This document shows positions 44,985-56,529 of a stretch of 64,000 nt of DNA, in pieces (positions within the stretch are counted from its first letter, which is position 1; every line of letters starts with the position of its first letter). Made by a program: the position numbers and the translations under genes. Source of the DNA: Calliphora vicina (lineage: Eukaryota > Arthropoda > Insecta > Diptera > Calliphoridae). The stretch is taken from NCBI RefSeq assembly GCF_958450345.1, contig NC_088782.1, positions 107,166,358 through 107,230,357 on the forward strand. The letters run 5' to 3'. Below the pieces are notes generated by a model. It saw only the letters and a program-made list of their open reading frames with translations. It was not told the origin of the DNA and did no database searches.

Positions 44985-45480
44985 ATATATGGGGGATTTC
45001 ACGTCAAGTGAACCAACTTTTAAAATCGATGTCTTCCTATCGGGATGAAATTTGCACCAAGGTTAGTTCTATTGGATAATAACTCAGACACGAGTGGGAT
45101 ATCTATCAAAATAAATATCTTTTAACTCAAGACTTAAAATTTTTTACTTTTTTTTTGCAAATTCGAATTTTTCTCAAAATGGGCCCTTTTTTAATTTTTT
45201 TTTATTCAAAAGAAATCCTAGGTCCATTCCTTTAAGATATATTCATCAAAATAAATATTTTATAACTCAAGAAATACAATTTTTTAAATTTTTTTGCAAA
45301 ATCGAAATTTTTTTCCAATATGGGCCCTTTTTTTAATATTTTTTGCTCAAATTCCATTCCTTTAAGATATTTTTGGTCGCTTAGTGGGATGCGAGTGGGA
45401 TATCTATTATATATTAATGAAATACTAAAAAATACAAATTTCGTGAGATTTTTTTTTTTTTTTTGGATTTTGACCACTGT
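44985..45480 (+). repeat. dispersed repeat family D
   Basis: GGGGGATTTCACGTCAAGTG, then ATCGATGTCTTCCTATCGGG and repeated blocks of TTTTTGCAAAATCGAA with ATGGGCCC. It is the reverse counterpart of 16240-16710. An internal near-duplication of about 130 bp (45100 and 45235) carries ATCAAAATAAATATYTTWTA. Confidence 0.6.
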
Positions 45481-45693
45481 ACATTAGGGTGACCCTTAAT
45501 TTGTTTTTTATTTTCTTTTTTGATTGACGGTGTTCCCATGATTTGAAATTGTTCTCCCTCATCTAAAAACCAAATGCTGAAAATTCGCACAACGTTTAGG
45601 AGTTGCACATTTTATTTGAGGTTACGAGGTATGGAATAAGTTTGTAACATTTTCAACTTAAATGATGATTATTCTCGATTCTTGTTCCAATTT
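45481..45693. other. intergenic spacer
   Basis: Starts CATTAGGGTGACCCTTAATT, close to the tip of the long inverted-repeat element (TTAGGGTGGCCCTTAAT). It may be a fragment of that family. Confidence 0.35.
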
Positions 45694-46110
45694 TTATACC
45701 CTTCACAGTGAGTGGCAAGGGTATATAGAAGTTTGTCATTACGGTTGTAATTTCTACATTTTTCATTTTCGATCCCACAAAGTATATATATTCTGGATCG
45801 TTATAGATAGCGAAGTCGATATAGTCATGTCCGACTGTATGTTGAAATCAACAATCAGCCCACAATTAACTTACAAACATGATACATACATCAATATATC
45901 GAGAATTATTCGGGCTCGGTTGCTATTTAAAATCTAGAAAATCGGCCCATAAATCACTGAGATATAAGGAAAAACCGGGAGATCCTCGATTTTTGGCCTA
46001 TTTATAGTCTATATCCCGACTACTAAGTCATTAATATAGACAATATGGACATCTAATGATAGATATTTCAAAGTCCATTGCAACGATAAGGCTATATTAA
46101 TTTGGAAAAT
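45694..46110 (+). mobile_element. mini-me-like family C, 3'-truncated copy
   Basis: TTATACCCTTCACAGTGAGT start, core CCACAAAGTATATATATTCT, then CGATATAGTCATGTCCGACT and the TCATTAATATAGACAATATG segment. The ACTTGTTTT end is missing. Confidence 0.75.
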
Positions 46111-46427
46111 CATTGTAAACTTATTAAACGGAACCTTCTAAAATGGGAATTCCCTCGTATTCCTTATAAGAAAATTTGTCTATTGTATTAGTTCTTGATC
46201 AATTAAAGAACTAATTAAATCAATTATGCGAAAGCTACTGTATTGCTATTTTGATCCAGATCTCGAAACTTCAAATAAAAATAATCCGATTTTACTAAAA
46301 TCAACGAACAACAAGGAAATGTGCAAAATTAGCACGACCCTACTATATATATATCAGGCACGGATCCTGGTCAACGATTAGGGGGGGGAGGTTGGTGAAA
46401 TAAATTGAAAGTTATTTTACATTTTTT
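46111..46427. other. intergenic spacer
   Basis: No gene. It includes a run of nine G at about 46381 inside a CACGGATCCTGG phrase. The mirror phrase with a C run and GGATCCGCGTC is at 47137-47152, so 46360-47153 may be one element with GGATCC-containing inverted ends enclosing the next family C copy. Confidence 0.4.
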
Positions 46428-47088
46428 TATACCCTTCATAATGAGTGGCAAGGGTTTTTTATTCCGTTTGTAATTTCTACATTTTTCATTAGCTACCCAC
46501 AAAGTATATATTCCGGATCGTCCGTCTGTATGTTGAAATCAACTTTTCGTAGCCATTAAATGACTTACATACATGATTCATACATCAATATATCCGCTAT
46601 AGACCTGGCTCGGTTCGTATTTAAAATCGTTAAAATCGGCCAACAAATGGCTGAGATATATGGAAAAAAACAGGACAATCTCGATTTAAACCTATTTTTC
46701 TACTATATCTGAATTATAAAGTCATTAATATAGACAAAATGGATATCTAATAATAGATATTTCCAGGATCTTTGCAACGGCGAATATAAGTCATAGTCCT
46801 GCATAGCGTCAAACCTGCAATGGGTCAAAATCGGGAAAAATATTTTTTAACCCGAATTTTTTTTTCACCATAAAAACTAGTTTTTCATAAAATTGTTTCA
46901 CTAATAAATTTAAAAAAGTATTTTTTTTAAATGATAAAAAAAAAATAAAAAAAAATTTTTTGTCATAAAATTTTTTCACTAATAAATTAAAAAATAATTA
47001 AAATTTTGAATTTTTATTTTAAACTATAATTTGGTGAAGGGTTTATAAGATTCGGCACAGCCTAATATAGCTCTTCTACCGGTTTAAA
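46428..47088 (+). mobile_element. mini-me-like family C copy
   Basis: TTATACCCTTCATAATGAGT to ATATAGCTCTTCTACCGGTT, with the core GCAAGGG...CCCACAAAGTATATATTCCG. The tip ACTTGTTTT is mutated to ACCGGTTT. It is apparently nested within an element whose ends are the G-run/C-run segments near 46381 and 47137. Confidence 0.75.
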
Positions 47089-47214
47089 TTAAAACCTTTT
47101 GGTTTTGGGGTGTGGGAATTTCCTTTTACACCCCCCCCCTGGATCCGCGTCTGACATATATTTTTAACAAAATTCTCATTATGAGTTTTTATTAGGTTTT
47201 AAGATAAGCTTCAA

Positions 47215-47361
47215 AGCTTATATAAAAATATTATTGTACAGAAAATGTTCAGTTTACTTTCCACTAGTGTTGTGTTTAGATCAAGAACCGCATTAACACA
47301 ATTTAAAATCAATAATAATAATTTTGTATTAATAACTCATAGAAGTAATTGCAAATAAAAA
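47215..47361 (+). promoter_or_regulatory. core promoter (TATA + Inr) and 5' UTR of the Methuselah-like gene
   Basis: TATAAAAAT begins at 47221 and the arthropod initiator TCAGTT lies at 47249-47254. Its A (47251) is exactly 30 bp after the first T of the TATA box, the preferred spacing. The inferred 5' UTR is 111 nt, ending at the ATG at 47362 with AAAA before it. Confidence 0.65.
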
Positions 47362-50300
47362 ATGCATTTGAATCAGTTGCTATTTATAATTCTGATTTTG
47401 TATAACTTTGCTTTGCACAATGTTATGGGATTTTTTAATTGTGCCTATGAGAATACAATTAAAATCACCAAGGACGACGCATTCTTACCAAATGGTTCCT
47501 ATATTTACGATAATCAAACACTAGTACCTCCCCAACTAGTGGCCAATTATGATTATGAAATTTTATATAATGGCAGCCGACATAAGGTACCTCAACATAA
47601 ACGTGCCTGTATCTGCCACCTGAAACCATGCGTCACTTTGTGTTCCCAGGACATCTTAAAAACCTATCAGTATGTCAAAAATAATGCTATATCTGCTGCC
47701 TTGGATATATTTTCTATTAAAGTGACTCTAGCGAATAAAAGTGTTGTAAGGCAAAACATAGCCCTGGATTTTGCACCCATTGTATTGAACAAATATTGTG
47801 AATCATCATATATGCTTTCACCAGAAACGAATAAAAATTACAACTGGACTTTGTTTGAGGTAAGAGAAAATTATGCAATTTATTGCTGCTGCTTTTGTAT
47901 TAATATTTGAAAATATCTATATTTAGAATGGTACTTTATTGCGTCACAGCGATCGAGTTCAAATGGAAAGATCAGAATATTGTTTTGATTTGCACATGGA
48001 AAAAATTGGTAATGATACGTTTGATTTAATAAATCCCAGGATATGTGCTATACCCAAAATTATGTTTAGTTCTTTAGAGAAGAACAATTATTGGAGTAAG
48101 TGGTGGTTTAATAGAAATTTTAGTTGTGCTATAATGTCTTTCTATTTCAGTCCAAGTGCTTTCGATAATGTTTTTAAGTGCAACCATTATTGCATATTTC
48201 TACCAACCGGGATTCCAAAATTTGCATGGAAAACTTTTAATAACATATGCGGGCAATTTGTTGTTGTCCTTTGCTATTTTTAGTTTCATAAATCTTTCGC
48301 AAAAAACGTTTGAACGTGTTCCCTGTTTACTAATGGGTGAGTAGAACTTTGTATTTGCGACCTGAAATTATATGCTCAGTGGATTGTTTGTCTGTTGAAA
48401 TCAACTTTTCGAAGTAACCAAATAACTTACATACTCGATTTATACATTAATATAACAGCCACAAGTGTGTTGCTATTTAAAATCTGGAAAATAGGCCTCT
48501 AAATAGCTGAGGTATATTATGAATTCTTAGCATAGTCGGTATAGACATGTCCGTTCCCAAATAACTTACATACATTATTGATACATTCATTTATCCACTT
48601 AAGTCCTAAGTATTTTGCTATTTCGAAATCTATAAAATCGGCCCACAAATGGCTGAGATATAAGATGGATTGTTAAAGATAGTGGAGTAGATATAGCCAT
48701 ATTCGTCTGCCTGTTGAAATCAACTTAACGTAGTCTCCAAATAACTTACATACACGAATGATCCACTATTATATCCGCTATAGCCCAACCTAGGTTGCTA
48801 TTTAAAATCTACAAAATTAGTAAAAAAAATCATCCTGAAAAAATTTTAGGTAAATCGGTTGGGGCTAAGACGTGTCGCAAGCCCTCTGAAGTTTTGAGAT
48901 GCATCTACAAGGGAACAAAATTTAATTTAAAAGAATAGAAATGTGTACGTAATTGTCGTTCTAATGAGACATAAAAATCCGAAATTGGTCAAAAAATTTT
49001 AAAGTTATTAAAAATTCGCCAGGCCATTAACGTGTCTCAGACATCTAGAACAAGAAATGTAAGAACAAAATTAATATATTTTGATAAATATTAAAATAAA
49101 AGCTAATTTTTACTTAAAATATATCCATATTTATTATACCCTTCACCTACGTGAGAAGGGTATATATAAGTTTGTCATAACGTTTGTAATTTCTATATTT
49201 TTCATTTCCGACCCTATAAAGTATATATATATTCTGGATCCTTATAGATAGCGGAGTCGATTAAGCGATGTCCGTCTGTCTGTCTGTTGAAATCAATTTT
49301 TTGAAGACCCCAGATATCTTCGGGATCCAAATCTTCAATAATTCTGCAGACATGCTTTCGAGAATTTTGCTATTTAAAATCAGCAAAATCGGTCCACAAA
49401 TCGCTGAGATATGAGGAAAAACCCAAGACAACCTCGATTTTTGACCTATATCTGGATTACTAAGACATTAATATAGACAATATGGATATCTAATGATAGA
49501 TATTTCAAAGACATTTGCAACGACGTATATAAGACCATAGTAAGATGGACCTACAATGGGTCAAAATCGGAAAAAAAATTTTAACCCGAAAATTTTTTAA
49601 ATTTAAAAAATAAAATTTTAAAATTAAAAAAAAAATAAAATAACAATCGAAAAATATTTTATTCCAAAAAATGAAAAAAACAACTGGAAAAAAAATTTAA
49701 TTTTCTTTACCTAAAAATATTTAAAATTTGGAGGATAATTTGGTGAACACTCTTACTTGTTTTTACTTAAAACATATCCATATTTACTTGTATATGAGTT
49801 TTTGTCTTCGTAGGATACCATTAACCTATTCTTAGGTATGAACAAAAAAATAAAACTTTTTTAACGGCAGTTTCAAAACTACATTTTCACATTTTTAAAA
49901 AATTTATTAAACGAATTTCAGAATTGTTTGATCATCTCATTGGGATTTATTAAGAATATAATAGGGAATAAAAATGTGAAAAAATTATGAAAATATCTCT
50001 TGCGATTTAAATTTTGAAATTTTCGAGAAAAACTAATTATTTGGCAATTTTTGGGCGAATGAGTTCTATTTCCTTACTGTTATGAATTTAAAGTAAAACC
50101 TATTCAGAATATTATAGCTTAGTTAATTCTTAATATACTCTGAAAGCTTTACTAAAATTGGAAAACGTTAAACCTTAAATCATGAAGGTCAAAGGTCAAA
50201 TTTTTCAATATTTGGAATTTCTAATTAAAAGATATAGAAATGTTATTTATTTTTATGCCGATTTTGATGGAACTTAACAAAATTATAACATAAACTCTAA

Positions 50301-52828
50301 TGTTTATAATAACAGTACAATAATGGAAATTAACCCAAACTTTTAAAATCATAATTTGTTTATGGTTTTAGAAGTTTGGGGTCATTTTAACCCCAAGTGC
50401 TATATAGGGTTTATATTAATTTTTCGACTGTTTTTGTTATATTTTTGTTAAGTTTCATCAAAATCGACCCAAAAATGAATAACATTTCGCTATCTCTAAA
50501 TTAGAAATTCCAAATATTGAAAAATTTTACTTTTGACCTTCACGATTTAAGGATTGCCGTTCCCCGATTTTAGTAAAACTTTCAGACTATATTTAAAATT
50601 TCATGGACTATTATATTCTGAACAGGTTTAACTTAAAATTAATAACAGTAAGGAAAAAATTTCCATATAAAACTATAAGAGATATTTTCATAATTTTTTC
50701 ATATTTTTATTTCCTATTTTATTCTCAATAAATCCAGATGAGATAATCAAAAAATTCTGAAATTTTTATTTTTTGGTCATACCTGCGAATAGGTTAACGG
50801 TATCCTACGAAGACAAAAACTCATATACAACTTAATATGGATATATTTTAAGTAAAAATGAGTTTTTATTTTAATATTTATCAAAATATATTAATTTTGT
50901 TTTTACATTTCTTGTTCTAGTGGCCTGAGACACGTTAATGGCCTGGCGAATTTTTGATAACTTTAACATTTTTTGACCAATTTCGGATTTTTATGTCTTA
51001 TTAGAACGACAATTACGTAGACATTTCTATTCTTTTAAATTAAATTGCAAAAGTAATTTTTTAATGCCAAAATTTTTATAAAAACTGAAAAAATGCATTT
51101 TTTCCCATTGTAGATGCATCTCAAAACTTCAGAGGGTTTGCGGCACCCGGTTTACCTAAAATTCATCAAACTGGAGGGTGAGAATGGCCAAAATCTAACT
51201 TTCGATAATTAAAGGCCACCCTAGATTATATATAAGTTTATAATTCCGTTTATAATTTCCACAATATAATTTTCCGACTCTATAAAGTATATATATTCTG
51301 GATCCTTATAGATAGCGGTGTCGATTAAGCCATGTCCGTCTGTCTGTCCGTCTGTTGAAATCAATTTGAAATCTGAAGACCCCAGATATCTTCGGAATCC
51401 AAATGTTCATAATTCTGTCAGACATGCTTTCGAGAAGTTTCCTATTTAAAATCAGCAAAATCGGTCCACAAATGGCTGAGATATGAGGAAAAAACCAGGA
51501 CAACCTTTGTATTCTGAAGTATAATTTGGTGAAGGGTATATAAGATTTGGCACAGACGAATATAGCTCTCTTACTTGTTTTATCTATATCTGGATAACTC
51601 AGTCATTAATATAGACAATATGGATATCTAATGATAGATATTTCAGAGACCATTGAAACGATGTATATAAAGCTATAGTAAGTTGGACCTACAATGGGTC
51701 AAAAACGGGAAAAATAATTTTTAACCCGAATTTATTTTCACCAACAATTTTTTTTTTTAAAAATTAAAAGAAAAATTTGGAAAATAATTAAAAAATAATT
51801 TGGAAAAAAAAAATTTGTTAAAATTTAAAATTAAATTAAAAATTTATATTTTACACTATAATTTGGAGAAGGTTCGGCACATCCGAATATAGCTTTCTTA
51901 CTTGTTTTCACCATGAATAGTTTTTAATATTTATCTTAAGATTCTGCATAAACGAATATGTCACCCTTACTTGTTTTAAATATTGTGTGCTCATTATTTC
52001 TCAGGATATTTAAATCATTATTTCCAATTATCTCACTACACTTGGTTGGCTATAATTTGCTATGATATCTGGCGAACAATTAGTGATGTACAATACAAAT
52101 CTTCATATCATAAATATGCGAAATATGGTTATCCTTTGCCAATTCTGATGACACTTTTGGCATTTGCTGCTCAAAATATAAACATTAACGAGGCTTTAAA
52201 ACCGGGTATAAGTGAAGACAGATGTGGTTTGGATGGTAAGTAAAGTGAAATGAGGCTGTAAATAATATTTGAATTTGTAATTTATGTTTTCTTTATTATT
52301 ACAGTTCATAAATGGTCGGCTGCTATATACCTATTTGGTCCCTGTTTAATGATTTTGATGTATAGTTTACTATGCATTATTTTGACCTTAAGAATAATTG
52401 GAACTAATCAGTAAGTTTTGAAGTATTTTTTTTTTAACTGAAAACTATTCCAATATTTTACATTTCCAGTTACAACTTATATTTGCGTTTTCTTCAAATG
52501 CTGGTCATATGTTGGTTTTTCGACATTCTATCATTTGTATTACATATGAAGAATTTGACGACTGCTTCGGCTATAATTGACTATATTAATTCACTGCAGG
52601 TTAGTTTAATTCACATGATTAAACCTTAAACGATTAAGACTAAACTAAACTATCTTAATTAATAAAATGTCTATTATATTTTCAGGGATTATTTATATTT
52701 ATTACTTACTTTGTACTACGAAATGTACAGAATAAAATTAGAACAACGTAGGTACTATATTTTAATGACCCTCCTAATTTGTAAAATAAAAAAATGTTTT
52801 CTTTTTTTTTTGTAGTTTCCGCATATGA
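47362..52828 (+). CDS. Methuselah-like G-protein-coupled receptor, 8 exons, 464 aa
   Basis: Exons: 47362-47859, 47927-48095, 48151-48336, 52005-52235, 52305-52410, 52470-52599, 52686-52747, 52816-52828. All introns are GT-AG and phases match. Residues 1-23 look like a signal peptide (MHLNQLLFIILILYNFAL). The ectodomain has the Methuselah cysteines, including C27, C83, C85, C90 and C94 (ACICHLKPCVTLC), and N-glycosylation sites. Seven hydrophobic helices follow: about 224-242, LHGKLLITYAGNLLLSFAIF (TM2), YTWLAIICYDIWRTI (TM3), LPILMTLLAFAAQNI (TM4), YLFGPCLMILMYSLLCIILT (TM5), LQMLVICWFFDILSFVL (TM6) and LFIFITYFVL (TM7), then a short tail RNVQNKIRTTFRI. This is a secretin-like plasma-membrane receptor; the ligand is unknown. 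Length is slightly under the usual 490-520. The family expands in flies, so the orthologue is not named. Confidence 0.92.
48396..48826 (+). mobile_element. three tandem pieces of mini-me-like family C core
   Basis: The segment GTTGAAATCAAC...CCAAATAACTTACATAC...GCTATTTAAAATCTA-GAAAAT occurs three times (about 48396-48515, 48540-48665, 48680-48826). Each copy is core only. Tandem duplication after insertion, or three truncated insertions, are both possible. Confidence 0.65.
48827..51226. mobile_element. foldback element with arms of about 0.9 kb
   Basis: The left arm (48827 to about 50365, interrupted at 49134-49759) and right arm (about 50365-51226) are reverse complements with roughly 95% identity by eye; for example GCCAGGCCATTAACGTGTCT at 49018 pairs with its complement near 50930. 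The centre lies near 50365 between AACCCAAACTTTTAAAATC and GTTTTAGAAGTTTGGGG. The arm sequence equals 41035-41930. No coding region. Transposon class unknown. Confidence 0.85.
49134..49759 (+). mobile_element. mini-me-like family C copy with long target duplication
   Basis: TTATACCCTTCACCTACGTG to CACTCTTACTTGT. The left-flanking 49107-49133 and right-flanking 49760-49786 are the same sequence (ACTTAAAAYATATCCATATT plus TA, with T runs), one mismatch. The empty site is visible at about 41450-41475 in the sister arm. A duplication of 22-27 bp points to retrotransposition rather than cut-and-paste. Confidence 0.85.
51227..51577 (+). mobile_element. mini-me-like family C copy, internally deleted
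   Basis: Starts at ATATATAAGTTTATAATTCC (TATACCC tip lost), keeps the core and GTCCGTCTGTCTGTCCGTCT microsatellite, then jumps from AAAAACCAGGACAACCT to TATAATTTGGTGAAGGGTAT and ends CTCTCTTACTTGTTTT. Confidence 0.8.
51578..51978 (+). mobile_element. mini-me-like family C 3' parts, two fragments
   Basis: 51578-51908 holds the second half of family C (TCATTAATATAGACAATATG to CTTTCTTACTTGTTTT). 51909-51978 is a shorter tip (TTAAGATTCTGCATAAACGA to CCCTTACTTGTTTT). Their right edge is only 26 bp from the exon-4 acceptor. Confidence 0.7.
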
Positions 52829-53259
52829 TTTAAAACAAATCTGTCAAGCCGCTGAAAAGTCATTGGAGAGTTCAAAAATTCCCCATTTTATAAATATATT
52901 GATAATAATTTCAATAAATAAACGATGATAAAAATAATATTTTGAGTGCTATATTCGGCTGTGCATAATCTTAATATAATGATAATTAGAGAAACAACCT
53001 GGCAAAAACTGTTTGTTATTGGGATTAAGTGCTGATTATATGTATTGGAAAAATACTTATAAATTATACTATTTATAGTCATATTTTAGCTTGATTGGTG
53101 GGTTTTTCTTGAATCTTAGGACCATCTGTAGTAGAGTATCTGTAGTCATAGGCTTTATGTAGTCATATTTTAGCTTCAATTTACTGAATATTATTCAAAT
53201 TATATAACATTTTCAACTAGATCCGAATACTGTGGTATTTCTTTATTATCAATCATCGT
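52829..53259 (+). other. 3' UTR of the Methuselah-like gene and spacer
   Basis: Overlapping AATAAA signals at 52913-52922 lie 85-95 nt after the stop and are the likely poly(A) site. The phrase GAGTGCTATATTCGGCTGTG at 52944 is a scrap of a mini-me tip. No further gene. Confidence 0.5.
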
Positions 53260-53317
53260 CAGTGTGACCAGGTCTCAAAAATTTTTGCAGCTAAATCCTA
53301 TCCAAAATAATGCTAAA

Positions 53318-55987
53318 ACAAGTAAGAGTACTATATTCGGCCGTGCCGAATCTTAAATACCCTCCACCTAAATATGATGGTATAAAAGCTGAAATAATAT
53401 AAAAATTGTTAGAAAGACTAGTTTACGCAGAAGATATTTTATTTCAAATGTACAAAAAATTGTATCTAATTCAGCAATTTATAAAAAATATATATACTTA
53501 ATAATTAGCTAATACGTTTGGATCAACATTTTTCCCTTTTAACCTCAAGTGAAGAAATAGAGTATAAAAAAGGGTATACAAATATATTTAGACAAATTTC
53601 AAAATATTTGGTTGTGGGAATTATGTGGGAGCTATAACCTATTATGGTTTGATTGTCATAAAATATTTTAACGTAATTTTTAAGTATTTATATGAGAGCT
53701 GTGGCCAATTATGGACCAATATTCACAAAATTCAGCATTATGATTTTTGAATCCAAATTACTGATCTGTGTACTATTTTGGTTTAATATATGGATGCTAT
53801 GACTTATTATGGTCCTAAGTATTTAAGGGCTATTTTTGTAGAATTTCATATAAACAACGCTATTAACAAGAGTGGTCCTTATATGGGAGCTATGTCGAAT
53901 TATGGACCAATATTTAAAAAATCCTGTAGTACGATTCTTGGATACAAATTACTGATCGGTGGAAAATGTTCCTGAAGTGGTTCTTATATGGAGGTTATGA
54001 CTAATTATGGGCCTATCATCATAAAATTTGGTACATCGATTTTTGTATATATTGAATAAATTTGTTTTGAATTTCAACCTGATAACTATATTTGTAAGAA
54101 ATTTATGAGGATATTAGTGATTTTCGGGAGTGGACCTTATATGGGAGCTATGGTTAAATATGGACCGATATTCACAAAATCCAGAAGTATGATTATTGGA
54201 TTCAAATTACTGGATCTGTGCGTAATTTCATTTTAATATCGATATATTTCTAATATTTATACCCTACACCACCATAGTGGGGAGGGTATTATGCGTCTGT
54301 GCAGATGTTTGTAACGCCCAAAAATATTAGTCTAACACCCACCTTAAAGTATACCGATCGACTTAGAATCACTTTCTGAGTCGATTAAGCGATGTCCGTC
54401 CGTCCGTCCGTCCGTCCGTCCGTCTGGTTGGCTGGCTGGCTGTCCATGTAAACCTTGTGCGCAGAGTACAGGTCGCAATTTTGAAGATATTTCGATCAAA
54501 TTTGGTACATATTATTTTTTCGGCTCAAGGACTAAGCCTATTGAAACTGGCTGAAATCGGTCCACTATTTCACCTAGCCCCCATACGAATGTCCTCCCGA
54601 AATTGGACTTTATCGGTCATAAATGTTTAATTTATATATGTACTTCCACAAATTCCGCTCCAAATAAGTTTTATATACACAAAATTCATGTCACCAAATT
54701 TTGTTACGATCGGTCCATAATTAGTCATAGCTCCCATATAGACCCGCATCCGAAAATCACTTTAACGTGCATAAATCGCTTAAAAATGTTGGTAAACACA
54801 CAAAATTCAACATAGTTAACTTTAATATAGACATAAATCACATGACCTAATTTCATGGTGATCGGTCCATAATTGGTCATAGCCCCCATATAACCCCACT
54901 TCCGAAAATCACTCAAAAATATAAATTATTGAAATTTTAAAAGAAAAATTTTTTTGCTCTTTTACTTAGTGTAGGGTATTATATGGTCGGGCTTGACCAA
55001 CCATACTTTCTTACTTGTTTTTAAGATGAATATCTTTTTTCGGAAATGGGCCTTATAGGGGAGCTATGACCAATTATCGGCCAATCTGCATAAAATTTGG
55101 TACAGTGATATCTATATATATGAGTATAATTTTTGAAGAATTTTAGCATGATAAATGTATTTATAAGAGATTTATGAGTACTTAACTGATTTTTGGAAGT
55201 GGACCTTATATGGGAGCTATAACCAGTTATCGGCCGATCTTCATAGAATTAGGTACAGCGATTTTGGTATATATGGGGATTATTCATGTCGAATTTCAAC
55301 TTGATAGCGATATTTATAAGACATTTATGCTTATTTAAGAGATTTTCGGAAGTGTACTTAATATGGGGGCTATGGTCAAATATGGTCCGATCCACGAAAA
55401 ATTTTGTAATATAATTTCTTTTACCACGAAACTTATTTTCGCTGAATTCCATGTGGAAATTCCTATTCTGTAGGCATTTATAGACCATATAACCATATTT
55501 CGGAAAGAAATTTGTATGGGGGCTAGGAGAAATCATGGACCGATTCTTATAATTTTCACCAGAGTAACTCCGTTTATCATAAAAGTAACGAGTGCAAAAT
55601 TTTATGATATTAGCTGCAATATATTTACAAAAAATTTCCAAAAATATATGAAAATTATCAATTTTTTTTAGAGGTTGTCCCACATTTTCATTCATAACTT
55701 TGGTTCCACTGTACCGATTTCGCTGATTTTCAATACCAAACTGCTTAGGACAATAATAAATATTTTTCTTGCAACTCTACTAAATTTTGTTTGCGTATTT
55801 TGGACGTGAGCGTGTTTTACAGAGACGGACAGACAGACGGACATGGCTCAATCGACTTAGAATTTCATAAGGATCAATAATATATATACTTTGTTGGGTC
55901 TCAGATGAATATTTCTCAATGTTACACACGGAATGACAAACTTATATATACCCTCATTCACCACTTATGCTCGTGGAGGGTATAAAA
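53318..55987 (-). mobile_element. mini-me-like family B copy, itself interrupted
   Basis: ACAAGTAAGAGTACTATATT to GCTCGTGGAGGGTATAAAA. The 9-bp sequence AATGCTAAA flanks it on both sides (53309-53317 and 55988-55996), a probable target duplication in the hAT element. It is very similar to 26513-28640 but has lost about 80 bp near 53960, and a family A copy splits it. Confidence 0.85.
54257..55020 (+). mobile_element. mini-me-like family A copy nested in family B
   Basis: TTATACCCTACACCACCATA to TACTTTCTTACTTGTTTT. The host phrase TAATATTTTTTAAGG, intact at 27524 in the sister family B copy, is split here. It has a (GTCC)7 run at about 54392-54422, the longest such microsatellite in the window. 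Confidence 0.9.
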
Positions 55988-56529
55988 AATGCTAAATGGA
56001 TTTTTAAATGCCAAAAAAAAAATGATAAAATTTTTTTAAATAATATTATCAAGAAATTCTTCACTATTTGTACCGTTGTATCTACAAATTATGTTTGATT
56101 ATATAAATAAAACAACATCGAACTCAAAAACAAAACAAATTATTTATTCTCTTCAAGAATCGTAAATTAAAAAAAATTATAAAACAAAAATTAAAACTAT
56201 ATATTTGTCAGTTTTTATACATATGTATATGTAAATAGATATGTCATCATATATAAATACATAAAACAATTTTGGACAAAAGCGACCATTAATTCATGCA
56301 ACATTTTATATATTTTATATGTTCTAAAATGTCATAAAACTAAAAAAAACAAAAATATTTGATATTTAATAGCATTTGTACTTCACAAATAAATTAGTTT
56401 AAACAAAAATAATAACTTTTGGCTACATATTAAATACTTCATCAAAAATGGATTCTTCACTTTCTGAGGGCTTTCTTATAATATATATATTTGTATCATA
56501 TATTTGGATTAATTATTTAGTTATTTGAA

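Larger units (their letters stand above)
48337..52004 (+). other. 3.7-kb third intron of the Methuselah-like gene
   Basis: Donor G|GTGAGT at 48337 and acceptor TTTCTCAG ending at 52004. All other introns of the gene are 55-89 bp, so this one has been enlarged by insertions: family C pieces, a foldback element and more family C pieces. It splits the Gly codon before YLNHYF. Confidence 0.9.

Noticed and set aside
47860..47910. Extension of receptor exon 1 to the stop at 47910
   Set aside because: A consensus donor at 47860 and a matching acceptor at 47926 restore the Methuselah frame; the extension is intron reading.
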